From positions 1 to 64,000 of the forward strand of contig CALBSQ010000104.1 of assembly GCA_937967325.1 (NCBI GenBank): a DNA stretch of 64,000 bases, in the 5' to 3' direction. The notes below the pieces were generated by a model. The model saw only the letters and a program-made list of their open reading frames with translations. It made no database searches and was not told the origin of the DNA. This document shows, one piece after another, positions 41,736 to 50,437 of the stretch (within the stretch, counting starts at the first letter, position 1; each line of letters starts with the position of its first letter). This stretch comes from an uncultured Chloroflexota bacterium (lineage in GTDB: Bacteria; Chloroflexota; UBA4733). The position numbers and the translations under genes are program-made.

Positions 41736-43490
41736 ATGAACATCCCGCTAGCCGGCTATTGGTCTATGCTGTCCACCTACCTGCGACCGCACCGGCTGCG
41801 GGCCATTCTTCTGGCGGCGCTGCTCTTCAGCAGCATTGGGCTACAACTGGTCAACCCTCAGATCATGCGCTTCTTCATCGACACGGCCCAGTCCACCGGC
41901 AGCCTCCGAACGCTGTCTGTCGCCGCGCCGGCCTTCCTGGGCGTGGCCGTCGCCACCCAGGTCGTCGGCGTGGCCGAGGGCTACGTGGCTGGTCAACTGG
42001 CCTGGCTGGCGACCAACGCCTTGCGCGTCGACCTGGCAGCGCACCTGGTCCGGCTGGACCTGTCCTTCCACCACACGCACACACCGGGCGAGCTGATCCA
42101 GCGCGTCGACGGCGACGTGGCCATCTTGGCCAACTTCCTCTCCCGTTTCGTGATCTCGGTGCTGGGCAACGCGCTCCTGCTGTTGGGAGTGCTCATCCTG
42201 CTCTTCCATGAGGACGTGCGTATCGGGCTGGCGCTGACCACGTTCGTCCTCGTCGCCCTGGCAGTGCTGAACCGCGTCCGGACGATACCCGGACCGTACT
42301 ACCACGCCGCGCGGGAGGCAAACGCCGACCTGGACGGCTTCCTACTGGAGCGGCTCTCGGGGACAGAAGACATCTGCGCCAATGGAACCACCCCCTACGT
42401 CCTGCGACGGCTGTACGAAGTGCTACGCCGCCAGTTGCGCACGGAGGTGCCGGCCATGCTGGCGGGCACTGGCCTCGGCCAGACGGCGATCCTGCTCTTC
42501 GCCGTCGGCAATGTCATCGCCTTTGCCCTCGGCGCCTGTCTGCTGAGGACAGGGGCGATCACCATCGGCACGATCTACCTGATCTTCGCCTACACCCAAA
42601 GCCTGCTCGGGCCGGTGCAGCAACTTACGGAGCAGGGACGCGATTTGCAAGGCGTCGGCGCCAGCCTCAGCCGCATCGGCGAGCTCTCCGCTACCCAGAG
42701 CGCCGTCCAGGATGGCCCTGGCGCCGCGCTGCCCGCAGGCCCCCTGGCGGTCGAGCTCGACGACGCCTCCTTTGCCTACACCGCGGGCAACACGGTATTG
42801 CACCACATCTCCTTCCGGTTGGAGCCCGGCCGGGTGTTGGGCGTGCTGGGCCGTACCGGCAGCGGCAAGACCACCCTCACCCGGCTGCTCTTCCGCTTCT
42901 ATGATCCCACGGGAGGCGCCATCCGCCTGGGCGGTATAGACCTGCGGCAGCCGCGTCTGGCCGACCTGCGAACACGGATCGGCCTGGTCACCCAGGACGT
43001 GCAGCTTTTCCAGGCCACCGTCCGCGACAATCTCACCCTCTTCGACCAGAGCGTATCCGACACTCGTATCCTTGACACCCTCCGTGACCTGGGTTTGTGG
43101 GACTGGTACCAGTCACAGCCGGAGGGCTTGGACACGGAGCTGGCGGATGGCGGCGCTGCCCTTTCCGCCGGGGAAGCGCAACTGGTCGCCTTCGCCCGCG
43201 TCTTTCTCCAAGACCCGGGGCTTATCATCCTGGACGAGGCAACGTCGCGGCTGGATCCGGCGACCGAGCAGCGGATCGAGCGTGCTTTGGATAGCTTGCT
43301 CCGTGGCCGCACCGGCATCATCGTGGCGCATCGTTTGGCGACGGTGCAGCGTGCCGACGAGATCCTGATCCTTGAAGACGGGCACGTCCGCGAGCAGGGT
43401 CCGCGCGAGCGGCTGGCCGTCGATCCCAGCTCGCGCTTCTCCGAGCTATCAGCTATCAGCGATCAGGTATCGGCCGGGAGTCCGCTGTGA
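41736..43490 (+). CDS. ABC half-exporter A
   Basis: 584 residues. Six membrane segments over 1-320 (AILLAALLFSSIGLQLVNPQ, with RFFIDTAQ), then the ATPase: Walker A GRTGSGKTT, Q-loop TQDVQLFQ, signature LSAGEAQLVAFAR (LSAGE, not LSGGQ), Walker B LIILDEATS and H-loop IVAHR. AAAGGAAGC precedes ATG 41736. The last residues SAISDQVSAGSPL are encoded by a CTATCAG-type repeat. Forms a heterodimer with the next gene by position; part of the sigma-factor operon. Confidence 0.9.
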   Translation: MNIPLAGYWSMLSTYLRPHRLRAILLAALLFSSIGLQLVNPQIMRFFIDTAQSTGSLRTLSVAAPAFLGVAVATQVVGVAEGYVAGQLAWLATNALRVDLAAHLVRLDLSFHHTHTPGELIQRVDGDVAILANFLSRFVISVLGNALLLLGVLILLFHEDVRIGLALTTFVLVALAVLNRVRTIPGPYYHAAREANADLDGFLLERLSGTEDICANGTTPYVLRRLYEVLRRQLRTEVPAMLAGTGLGQTAILLFAVGNVIAFALGACLLRTGAITIGTIYLIFAYTQSLLGPVQQLTEQGRDLQGVGASLSRIGELSATQSAVQDGPGAALPAGPLAVELDDASFAYTAGNTVLHHISFRLEPGRVLGVLGRTGSGKTTLTRLLFRFYDPTGGAIRLGGIDLRQPRLADLRTRIGLVTQDVQLFQATVRDNLTLFDQSVSDTRILDTLRDLGLWDWYQSQPEGLDTELADGGAALSAGEAQLVAFARVFLQDPGLIILDEATSRLDPATEQRIERALDSLLRGRTGIIVAHRLATVQRADEILILEDGHVREQGPRERLAVDPSSRFSELSAISDQVSAGSPL

Positions 43491-43627
43491 CGAGTCCCGC
43501 TCAGGTCACCTCGCGTCCCGAGCGAATAGCGCGGCGCAACCAGTGCATAAAATCGTGCGTCACTCCCAACTCGTCGTATCTGCTGACGGCTGATAGCTGA
43601 TAGCTGATAGCTGATAGCTGATGGCTA
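43444..43627. repeat. AGCTGAT heptamer repeat region between ABC genes
   Basis: An inverted array: CTATCAG units at 43444-43466 at the end of half-exporter A, and four tandem GCTGATA units plus a variant at 43588-43627. The last unit contains the ATG of half-exporter B, leaving no ribosome site before it. About 120 bases of other sequence lie between. A related segment is found inside the ABC gene near 63186-63244. Confidence 0.8.
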
Positions 43628-45387
43628 CGTATCGGGCGCTCTGGCAATTGGTGCGCTTCCGGCCCGGCCTCTGGCTGCTGCATGTCTCCCTCAATGTCCT
43701 GATGGGGCTGACCCCGCTCGCCACAGCACTGCTCGTGCGCCAGGTCTTCGACACGCTGTCTGGAAGGGCGACGGCAGGCGTCAGTCTTTGGGGACTGCTG
43801 GCTCTCATGGTGGGCACGGCGCTGGGACGCTTCGTCGTGTTGGAATCGTCAGTGGCCTTGGAGGGCACGCTGCGCTACCTCTTCGGCGCGCTGCTGCGCA
43901 AGAACCTGCTCCAGGGCATCCTCCACTTGCCGGGAGCCAGCGCGCTGCAGTTCGCACCGGGCGACGTGCTCAACCGTTTCACCGGCGACGCGATCGACGT
44001 TGCCGTCTCCTTGCACCTCTTCGTCAACCAGGTCAGCAACGCGTCGTACGCGGTGGTGGCGACGATCATCATGCTGCACATCAACGCGCTGATCACCCTC
44101 GTTGTCGTCTTGCCGCTCTGCGCCGTGACCCTGCTGGCCCACCTGGCGACGAAGCGCCTCACCGCCTACCGCCAAGCGAGCCGCGAGGCCACGGGGCGCG
44201 TGAGCGGCGCCCTGGGCGAGCTGTTCGGCGCGGTGCAGGCCATCCAGGTCGCCTCGGCTGAGGGTCGGATGATCGCCCGTTTCCGGCACTTGAGCGAGAT
44301 ACGCCGCAAGGCGGCTATACATGACGCGCTGTTCAACCAGGCCCTGGATTCCGTCTTCTCCCACGTCGCCAACGTCGGCGCCGGCGTGGTGCTGCTGCTC
44401 GCTAGCCGCGCGATGCGGTCGGGTACCTTCACCGTGGGCGACTTCGCCTTCTTCGTCTCCGCGCTGGAGTGGGTGACCGGATTCACCACGATGCTCGGCT
44501 TCACGTTGGCGCGCTACCGGCAGGCCGGAGTCGCCTTGACCCGCCTGCTCGCCCTGCTGCCGGCCGCTCCCCCCCAGCAGTTGACCGCGCATGGGCCGAT
44601 CCACATGCGCGGCGCCTTCCCCGAAATCCCTTACGTGCCGAAGACGGAAGCAGATCGGCTCAGCACGCTGGAAGCATCGGGTCTCACCTATCACCACCCG
44701 GCGAGCGGCCGTGGCATCGACAGCATGCGCTTGCGCCTGGAGCGCGGCGCCTTCACGGTCATCACGGGCCGGGTCGGCGCCGGCAAGACGACGCTGCTGC
44801 GGGTGCTGTTGGGACTGCTGCCCAAGGAAGCAGGCGAGGTCCGCTGGAATGGCCGCCCGGTGGACGACCTCGCTTCGTTCCTGGTCCCGCCGCGCTACGC
44901 CTACACGCCGCAGGCGCCGCACCTGTTCAGCGAGACACTCCGCGAGAACATCCTGCAAGGCTTGCCTGAGGAGGGCGTCGATCTGCAACACGCCATGCAC
45001 CTGGCGGTGATGGAGGGCGACGTGGAGGCGCTACGCCAACGCCTGGACACGGTCATTGGCCCCAGAGGTGTCAAGCTCTCCGGCGGACAGGTCCAGCGCG
45101 CGGCGGCGGCACGCATGTTCGTACGCGACCCTGAATTGCTCGTCTTCGACGACCTCTCCAGCGCCCTCGACGTGGAAACCGAGCGCGTGTTATGGGAGCG
45201 GGTGTTCGCACGACGGGAGGCCACCGTCCTCGCAGTCTCCCATCGCCGGGCGGCCTTGCGACGGGCGGACCACATCATAGTCCTCAAGGACGGCAGAGTA
45301 GCAAGTGAAGGCAGCTTGGACGCGCTGCTGGCAACCTGCGAGGAGATGCGCCGCGTATGGGAAGGGAAGCAGGCCCCTCCCCGGTAG
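43621..45387 (+). CDS. ABC half-exporter B
   Basis: 588 residues. Membrane domain 1-320, ATPase with Walker A GRVGAGKTT, Q-loop (TPQAPHLF), signature KLSGGQVQRAAAARMF, Walker B LLVFDDLSSALD (Asp in place of the catalytic Glu) and H-loop AVSHR. The missing Glu in this subunit and LSAGE in subunit A mark an asymmetric heterodimeric exporter with one degenerate site. Its ATG sits in a heptamer repeat without a Shine-Dalgarno sequence; the mature start may differ. Confidence 0.88.
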   Translation: MATYRALWQLVRFRPGLWLLHVSLNVLMGLTPLATALLVRQVFDTLSGRATAGVSLWGLLALMVGTALGRFVVLESSVALEGTLRYLFGALLRKNLLQGILHLPGASALQFAPGDVLNRFTGDAIDVAVSLHLFVNQVSNASYAVVATIIMLHINALITLVVVLPLCAVTLLAHLATKRLTAYRQASREATGRVSGALGELFGAVQAIQVASAEGRMIARFRHLSEIRRKAAIHDALFNQALDSVFSHVANVGAGVVLLLASRAMRSGTFTVGDFAFFVSALEWVTGFTTMLGFTLARYRQAGVALTRLLALLPAAPPQQLTAHGPIHMRGAFPEIPYVPKTEADRLSTLEASGLTYHHPASGRGIDSMRLRLERGAFTVITGRVGAGKTTLLRVLLGLLPKEAGEVRWNGRPVDDLASFLVPPRYAYTPQAPHLFSETLRENILQGLPEEGVDLQHAMHLAVMEGDVEALRQRLDTVIGPRGVKLSGGQVQRAAAARMFVRDPELLVFDDLSSALDVETERVLWERVFARREATVLAVSHRRAALRRADHIIVLKDGRVASEGSLDALLATCEEMRRVWEGKQAPPR

Positions 45388-45585
45388 CACCTCCGCCAAC
45401 AACTCGGGAAAGTCACTGGATCGTTCGGTTCCCGCCCGTAATGGCCTCTGGTAGAGCAAGCCGCTCCGTGATCGTTGGGACCGCACATGTCCCTTTCTTG
45501 AACAAGTGTGTCCGCAGTAGTCATTGTCACCGGACCTGGAACGGATGATGCTGCACGGGTACACGATGAAAGCGTTCGCGACCGG
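45388..45585. other. Intergenic
   Basis: Sequence between the exporter operon and the HxlR remnant. No gene recognised; it occupies the place of the lost 3' part of the regulator. Confidence 0.45.
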
Positions 45586-45690
45586 TCGCGTGCCGAAGAT
45601 CATGTCGCGGAGGATGAGCAGGCTCCACTTGTCGCCGAAGACCTGGAGCGACAGGTTGATGGGACACCCCGAGCAGTGGGCAGTGGTCAT
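45586..45690 (-). pseudogene. HxlR-family regulator, N-terminal fragment
   Basis: Reads MTTAHCSGCPINLSLQVFGD then KWSLLILRDMIFGTR, the hallmark N-terminus of HxlR winged-helix regulators with the redox-sensing Cys. Beyond this the frame yields unrelated sequence, so the DNA-reading helix is missing. It is divergent from the DHFR-like gene it probably once controlled. Confidence 0.75.
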
Positions 45691-45710
45691 CGAACCCTCC
45701 GGACAACTGG

Positions 45711-45738
45711 TTGCATTACCGGCGCAGTTACCTATACT
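45711..45738 (+). promoter_or_regulatory. Sigma-70-type promoter of DHFR-like gene
   Basis: TTGCAT at 45711-45716 and TATACT at 45733-45738, 16 bases apart. The gene's ribosome site GGGGAGG follows at 45777. Confidence 0.55.
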
Positions 45739-45756
45739 TTTTGGGCTGCTTGCGAA

Positions 45757-46350
45757 ATGCCATCAGTATGCGTAAAGGGGAGGCTCACCATAGTCAAGCT
45801 GATCTACTCGGCGATCACGTCGCTCGACGGCTACGTCGCGGACGAGGACGGCAACTTCGACTGGGCCGCGCCGGACGAGGAGGTGCATACCTTCGTCAAC
45901 GACCTCGAGCGGCCGGTCGGTACCTACCTCTACGGGCGCCGGATGTACGAGGTGATGGTCTACTGGGAGACCGCGCACACTCTCGCCGGCCAGCCGCCCT
46001 TCGTGCGGGACTTCGCGGCGATCTGGCAGGCGGCCGACAAGATCGTGTACTCCAGGACGCTGCAGAGGGTATCCAGCGCCAGGACGCGGATCGAGCGAGA
46101 CTTCGACCCTGAGGCGGTCCGGCAGCTGAAAGCGCGAGCGGGACGTGACCTCACCGTGGGCGGTCCCGACCTCGCCGCCCAGGCGATCAAGGCCGGCTTG
46201 GTCGACGAGTGCCATCTGTTCGTCGCGCCTGTCTTGGTGGGGGGCGGCAACCAGGCCTTCCCCAACCATGTCCGCCTGCAGCTCGAACTGCTGGACGAAC
46301 GCCGTTTCGCCAGCGGCGTGGTGTACCTTCACTACCGCACCAGGACGTGA
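45757..46350 (+). CDS. Dihydrofolate reductase-family (RibD C-terminal) protein
   Basis: About 197 residues: VKLIYSAITSLDGYVADEDG, YLYGRRMYEVMVYWETA, DKIVYSRTLQRVSSARTRIE, DLTVGGPDLAAQAIKAGLVD and LFVAPVLVGGGNQAFP. Members are NADPH-dependent reductases related to DHFR and RibD. ATG 45757 is the only standard start, but the strong site GGGGAGG stands six bases before ATA 45790, where homologues begin ((M)VKLIYSAI). The original ATG may have mutated to ATA. Confidence 0.82.
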   Translation: MPSVCVKGRLTIVKLIYSAITSLDGYVADEDGNFDWAAPDEEVHTFVNDLERPVGTYLYGRRMYEVMVYWETAHTLAGQPPFVRDFAAIWQAADKIVYSRTLQRVSSARTRIERDFDPEAVRQLKARAGRDLTVGGPDLAAQAIKAGLVDECHLFVAPVLVGGGNQAFPNHVRLQLELLDERRFASGVVYLHYRTRT

Positions 46351-46758
46351 GGCGACGGCGACGCTGCCCGGACGTCTAGGACGTGGCTCCTATTAGGAGG
46401 CACGCCCCATACCAAAGCCACGATGAAATCCACATTGCACCCAGAAACCGGCTCTGCAGGTTTCGTCGTGGCTTGAGTTTAGGGGGCACGGCTACGCAGT
46501 CCTGGCAACGTTTGCTGCCAACGGACGCCAGGCGAAAAAACTCGCGGCTGCGACCGGCGAAGCCCGACGCTTCGCTCTGCGCGGACTCTCGGAGGTCGGA
46601 TCCGTGATGGAAACGGCCGGCCGGACCCAGCCCGCGAAGGCGGACTTCGCCCGGTGGTGGCGGGCCACCACGGGATATCCATTGTGCGGAGTATCGTTGC
46701 CGCATCTGAACCGTCTTGCCCGTAGACTAGATGGCAGGCAACTGACGGAGGTCCGACG
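46351..46758. other. Intergenic leader with hairpins
   Basis: 408 bases without a convincing gene. Perfect hairpins are GCGAAGC/GCTTCGC (46558-46576), GCGAAG/CTTCGC (46634-46650) and GTGGTGGC/GCCACCAC (46654-46671), all upstream of the methionine/folate enzyme gene. Confidence 0.45.
46558..46671 (+). promoter_or_regulatory. Tandem hairpins, possible leader element
   Basis: Three perfect stems in 115 bases, ending 87 bases before the start codon. I could not match them to a SAM, SAH or cobalamin riboswitch core, so this is only a structured leader candidate or terminator cluster. Confidence 0.35.
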
Positions 46759-48648
46759 ATGCGGCACGGTCACCCATTCCTGGAGCGCCTGGCGCGGGGA
46801 CCGATCCTGTGCGACGGCGCGATGGGCTCGCTCCTCTACGCGCGCGGCATCCCCTACGAGCACTGCTTCGAGGACCTCAACCTGACCGATCCGGAACGGG
46901 TGACGGCCATCCACCTCGACTACATCGCGGCCGGCGCGGAGATCATCGAGACCAACACCTTCGGCGCCAACCGGTTCAAGCTGGCCGATCACGGCCTGGA
47001 GGACAAGGTGCGCCGGCTGAACCGCGCCGGCGCGAAGCTGGCCCGAGAGGCCCGAGACGTGAGCGGGCAGGCCGTCTTCCTGGCCGGCAGCATCGGCCCG
47101 CTCGGGCATCCGCTGGCGCCGGTGGGCCGCATCACTGCCGCCGACGCCCGGGCGGCCTTCCAGGAGCAAGCGGAGGGGCTGCTGGAGTCGGGCGTCGACC
47201 TGCTGATCGTGGAGACGATCGCCGACCTGGCGGAGATGCGGGAGGCGCTGGCAGCAATCCGCGGCCTGAGCGACCTGCCGCTGGTCGCCCAGATGACGTT
47301 CGGGGAAGACGGCGCCACGTCGAGCGGCGAGGATCCGGCTACCATCGCTCGCATCCTGCTGGACGTAGGCGCGGACGTCGTCGGGATCAACTGCGCGCTT
47401 GGCCCGGCCGGCACGTTGGACGTGATCGCCGCGATGCACGCCGGCTATCCCGAGGCGCCGCTGGCAGCGCAACCCAACGCCGGTCTGCCGCGCCGCGTCA
47501 ACGACCGCCTCATGTACGTGGCGACCCCAGAGTACTTCGCCGACCACGCGCGTCGTTTTCTGGCCACCGGGGCGCTGCTCGTCGGCGGCTGCTGCGGAAC
47601 CACCCCCCAGCACATCGCGGCGATGGCGACCGTGGTCCGCGAGCAAAGTCCCCAGCCGATGACGGAGCAGAAGCTGCCGGCGTACTCGCACGTCAGCCAA
47701 CGCCCGGAACCGGCCGAGACCGGTAGCGTGTCCCGCGCCCCGACCCACCTGGCCCAGCTCTTTCAGCAGCGCCGCTTCGTCGTGAGCACGGAGATGCGCC
47801 CGCCGCGCGGCGTCAAGTTCCGGCGCTTCCTCGAGAACGCCGCCTACTTGCGGGAGCACGGCACGGACGTCATCAACATCCCCGACAATGCCATGGCCCA
47901 GGTTCGGATGAGCAACCTGGCCGCGGCTCGCCTGATCCAGGAGCACGCCGGCATCGAGACCATCGTTCATTTCACGCCGCGCGACCGCAACCTCATGGCC
48001 GTGCAGAGCGACCTCCTGGGGGCGCACGCCACGGGCATCCGCAACGTGCTGGCGATCACCGGCGATCCGCCGAGTCAGGCCGACGTTCCCAGGATCACCG
48101 GCAATTGGGATGTCGACAGCATCGGCCTGATCGCAATCTTGCGCAACATGAACCGCGGATTGGACAGCACCGGGCGCAAACTTGGCGACCCGACGGCGTT
48201 TTTCATCGGTTGCGCCGCCACCCCCTCCGCCGTCGATCTGAACCTGGACTTGGAGCGCCTGCACCGCAAGATCGAGGCAGGAGCCCAGTTCATCATGACC
48301 CAGCCGGTCTTCGACGCTCCGACCCTGGTCGACTACTTCGCCCGCTACGAGGCGCAGTACGGCCCGATCGCCATCCCGATCATGGTGGGGCTGCAACCGC
48401 TGCACTCCTACCGGATGGCGGAGAAATTCCACAACGAGGTGCCGGGCATCGTTATCCCCGACGCCGTCCGCGAGCGCATGCGCCAGGCCGGCGAGCGTAG
48501 CGCGGAGATCGGCCTGGCGATCGCCCGCGACCTGATCGACGCGCTCCACCCTCACGTCCAGGGGGCCTACATCTTCGCGCTGGACCGCTACGATCTCGCC
48601 ACGGAGCTGATCGCTCACATTTCCGCCGCGGCACGGACCGGCTCCTGA
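46759..48648 (+). CDS. Bifunctional homocysteine S-methyltransferase/methylenetetrahydrofolate reductase
   Basis: 629 residues. The N-terminal homocysteine methyltransferase barrel starts GPILCDGAMGSLLYARG, has ETNTFGANRFKL and INCALGP, and carries the zinc ligands GGCCGT near 275-280. The C-terminal half is the flavin-dependent MTHFR barrel (VSTEMRPPRGVKFRRFLENA, HFTPRDRNLM, NVLAITGDPP, FIMTQPVFD). This YitJ-type fusion makes 5-methyl-THF and transfers methyl to homocysteine, giving methionine, in the cytoplasm. GGAGG lies upstream of ATG 46759. Confidence 0.92.
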   Translation: MRHGHPFLERLARGPILCDGAMGSLLYARGIPYEHCFEDLNLTDPERVTAIHLDYIAAGAEIIETNTFGANRFKLADHGLEDKVRRLNRAGAKLAREARDVSGQAVFLAGSIGPLGHPLAPVGRITAADARAAFQEQAEGLLESGVDLLIVETIADLAEMREALAAIRGLSDLPLVAQMTFGEDGATSSGEDPATIARILLDVGADVVGINCALGPAGTLDVIAAMHAGYPEAPLAAQPNAGLPRRVNDRLMYVATPEYFADHARRFLATGALLVGGCCGTTPQHIAAMATVVREQSPQPMTEQKLPAYSHVSQRPEPAETGSVSRAPTHLAQLFQQRRFVVSTEMRPPRGVKFRRFLENAAYLREHGTDVINIPDNAMAQVRMSNLAAARLIQEHAGIETIVHFTPRDRNLMAVQSDLLGAHATGIRNVLAITGDPPSQADVPRITGNWDVDSIGLIAILRNMNRGLDSTGRKLGDPTAFFIGCAATPSAVDLNLDLERLHRKIEAGAQFIMTQPVFDAPTLVDYFARYEAQYGPIAIPIMVGLQPLHSYRMAEKFHNEVPGIVIPDAVRERMRQAGERSAEIGLAIARDLIDALHPHVQGAYIFALDRYDLATELIAHISAAARTGS

Positions 48649-48711
48649 TGGAAATGGCGTGAAGAACCTAACGATCAGGTGCTGGAGCAACGCGCTGGTC
48701 CAGCCGAATCT

Positions 48712-49254
48712 TCACCGCTCGCCCGGCGTCGATTGCTCCAACATACCATCGATGTCCGGGGTTTCCTCGTCCACACCCGATCCGTTGGTGCCGCCGCTAT
48801 GGGCATCGTAGCCAGGGCCGGGAGTCTCGGCTACGCGGCGGACGTCGATCGGCGCGATCGCTTCCATCACGCGGCGCGCCGCGGCCTCCGGCTCTTTTTG
48901 CACCTCGAAGTCCCAGAGACGGATCACCGTCCACCCCATGGCGCGCAGCTCCGTATCGACCCGCCGATCGCGCTCCTGGTTGCGCGCGATCTTCTTATCC
49001 CAGTACGCCCCGCTGCGGCCTTGCCAGTAGCGTGCCGGATGCCCATGCCAGAAGCCGCCATCCACGAACACGGCAACTCTGGCTTCGCGAAAGACGAAGT
49101 CGGGCTTTCCGGGCACCGTTGGGCAGTGGGACTCCCATCGAGGTAGCCCAAGTGATTGGAGCGCAGCATCCAGCTCACGCTCCGGAGATGTGCCGGTGCT
49201 CTTTACCGCCTGCATGGTCTTGCGCCGTTGCTCCGGTGTCAGCGGGTCAGGCAT
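48712..49254 (-). CDS. vsr: Very-short-patch-repair (Vsr) endonuclease
   Basis: 180 residues: RRKTMQAVKSTGTSPERELD, TVPGKPDFVFREARVAVFVD and GGFWHGHPARYW, then NQERDRRVDTELRAMGWTVI and RLWDFEV. These are the Vsr motifs with catalytic Asp, Glu and His in place. It nicks beside T-G mismatches created by deamination of 5-methylcytosine. The C-terminal about 40 residues are an extra acidic tail. Third gene of a minus-strand restriction-modification set. Confidence 0.93.
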   Translation of the reverse strand: MPDPLTPEQRRKTMQAVKSTGTSPERELDAALQSLGLPRWESHCPTVPGKPDFVFREARVAVFVDGGFWHGHPARYWQGRSGAYWDKKIARNQERDRRVDTELRAMGWTVIRLWDFEVQKEPEAAARRVMEAIAPIDVRRVAETPGPGYDAHSGGTNGSGVDEETPDIDGMLEQSTPGER

Positions 49255-49391
49255 CGCTCTCCACGCTCGGTCCCTGCATTACCCCGTCCATTCCCGCACT
49301 ATTTTTCGGGGCCTCCGTGTCTCAATATTGACAGATAGGGACGCCGAAGAGATCGCAAATAGTGGTTACCCATCGTCTCTTGTTGTGCAAA

Positions 49392-50375
49392 TCACGCATA
49401 ATCGATTTGCAGCGACGGATCAGTCTCACGTGAACTTATGACTCGGTTATACATATCAATTATCACACGAACTTGATCAGCAACCGAGCGCGAATTTGCG
49501 ATCGATAGCTCAGTGATGTTGCCGCTTATAAATCGCTCGGCCCCCAACACCTCTATCCGATTCTTAAGACCGACATTTTCGGCAAGAGTCTCTGTCGCTG
49601 CTATGCGCTGGTCGGGGACAATCACGATTGGACGGCGGCCCGCTTCGATGTTCGCCTTGCATTTTTCTATCAGTCGTTCGGTTGGCGAGGTGGTTACGTG
49701 GATCGAAATAGAGTTGCGCGGAATATCGAAATCGCCGCCACGTGAGGTCGGCGCGTCCGCGGTAGAGTACGCTTGATGCGATACGACATCCTCACCAAGC
49801 CGCACGGCCAGCTTCGCTCCGATCAGGTGCTGCAGCACCGCCCCCTCCACGGTCGAACCCGGAATCTCCCGCTGGCGCCGGCGCGCCTGGGCTAGTACAT
49901 CCGCTATCAGATAAGAAACCGTATTGCTAAGGTCAGAACTGACCCTCAGGTGTTCCGCGTTGAAGTGGTCGCGAACTCGTTGGATGAGCCAGCTCTCGAC
50001 GCTCGCCAGCGATGCTAGGCGCTCGGCACCCGGATTGGCAATGATGTCGAGGCTCGCCATTTGGTTGAGAAATTCCGCAAACGCCTCGGCCAATCCCAAG
50101 GACCCTCGACTTGTTCGACCTCCCTCTCGGGCCAGCTCCCGCTCGATGCCGTAATCCGACAGGATCCGTTGCACTCGATCACGCCCCAGGCCCGCTACTT
50201 GACCTTGGCGATTCGTGCGTAACTGGGTGACGTCTAAGGGAAGGCCACGCTCACGCGCAAGTCTGGTTATGTGTAGTAGAACGGCCAGACTGCCTTTCCC
50301 ACCGACCTTGCGCTCAGCGCAGAACTCGGCGGTGAGTGTGACGGCGTCAGAACCTGATCCAACGGCGTTATTCAC
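49392..50375 (-). CDS. DUF4928-type putative restriction endonuclease
   Basis: 327 residues: FCAERKVGGKGSLAVLLHIT at the N-terminus, SSDLSNTVSYLIADVLAQAR in the middle, then GGDFDIPRNSISIHVTTSPT followed by RLIEKCKANIEAG. DUF4928 proteins are found beside C5 methyltransferases and Vsr, and are presumed to be the cognate endonucleases. GDFDI with a later strand fits a PD-(D/E)xK core, but the expected Glu-x-Lys reads H-V-T. Lies between the methyltransferase and vsr. Confidence 0.78.
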   Translation of the reverse strand: MNNAVGSGSDAVTLTAEFCAERKVGGKGSLAVLLHITRLARERGLPLDVTQLRTNRQGQVAGLGRDRVQRILSDYGIERELAREGGRTSRGSLGLAEAFAEFLNQMASLDIIANPGAERLASLASVESWLIQRVRDHFNAEHLRVSSDLSNTVSYLIADVLAQARRRQREIPGSTVEGAVLQHLIGAKLAVRLGEDVVSHQAYSTADAPTSRGGDFDIPRNSISIHVTTSPTERLIEKCKANIEAGRRPIVIVPDQRIAATETLAENVGLKNRIEVLGAERFISGNITELSIANSRSVADQVRVIIDMYNRVISSRETDPSLQIDYA

Positions 50376-50437
50376 CCAGGTCGCTCGTCACACGGTGTCC
50401 GTCACGACAAGCAAACGGTCTGTAGCTCAGCGGCAAA

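Noticed and set aside
43588..43627. Tandem repeat that could suggest a CRISPR array
   Set aside because: Contiguous 7-base units without spacers and no cas genes in the window.
46492..48690. Long minus-strand ORF (about 730 codons) opposite the methyltransferase/MTHFR gene
   Set aside because: It is the antisense of a strongly supported gene, has no family motif, and its length is a by-product of high third-position GC.
50417..50434. tRNA-like string GGTCTGTAGCTCAGCGGC
   Set aside because: No matching acceptor 3' strand or T loop follows; it overlaps the methyltransferase start region by chance.
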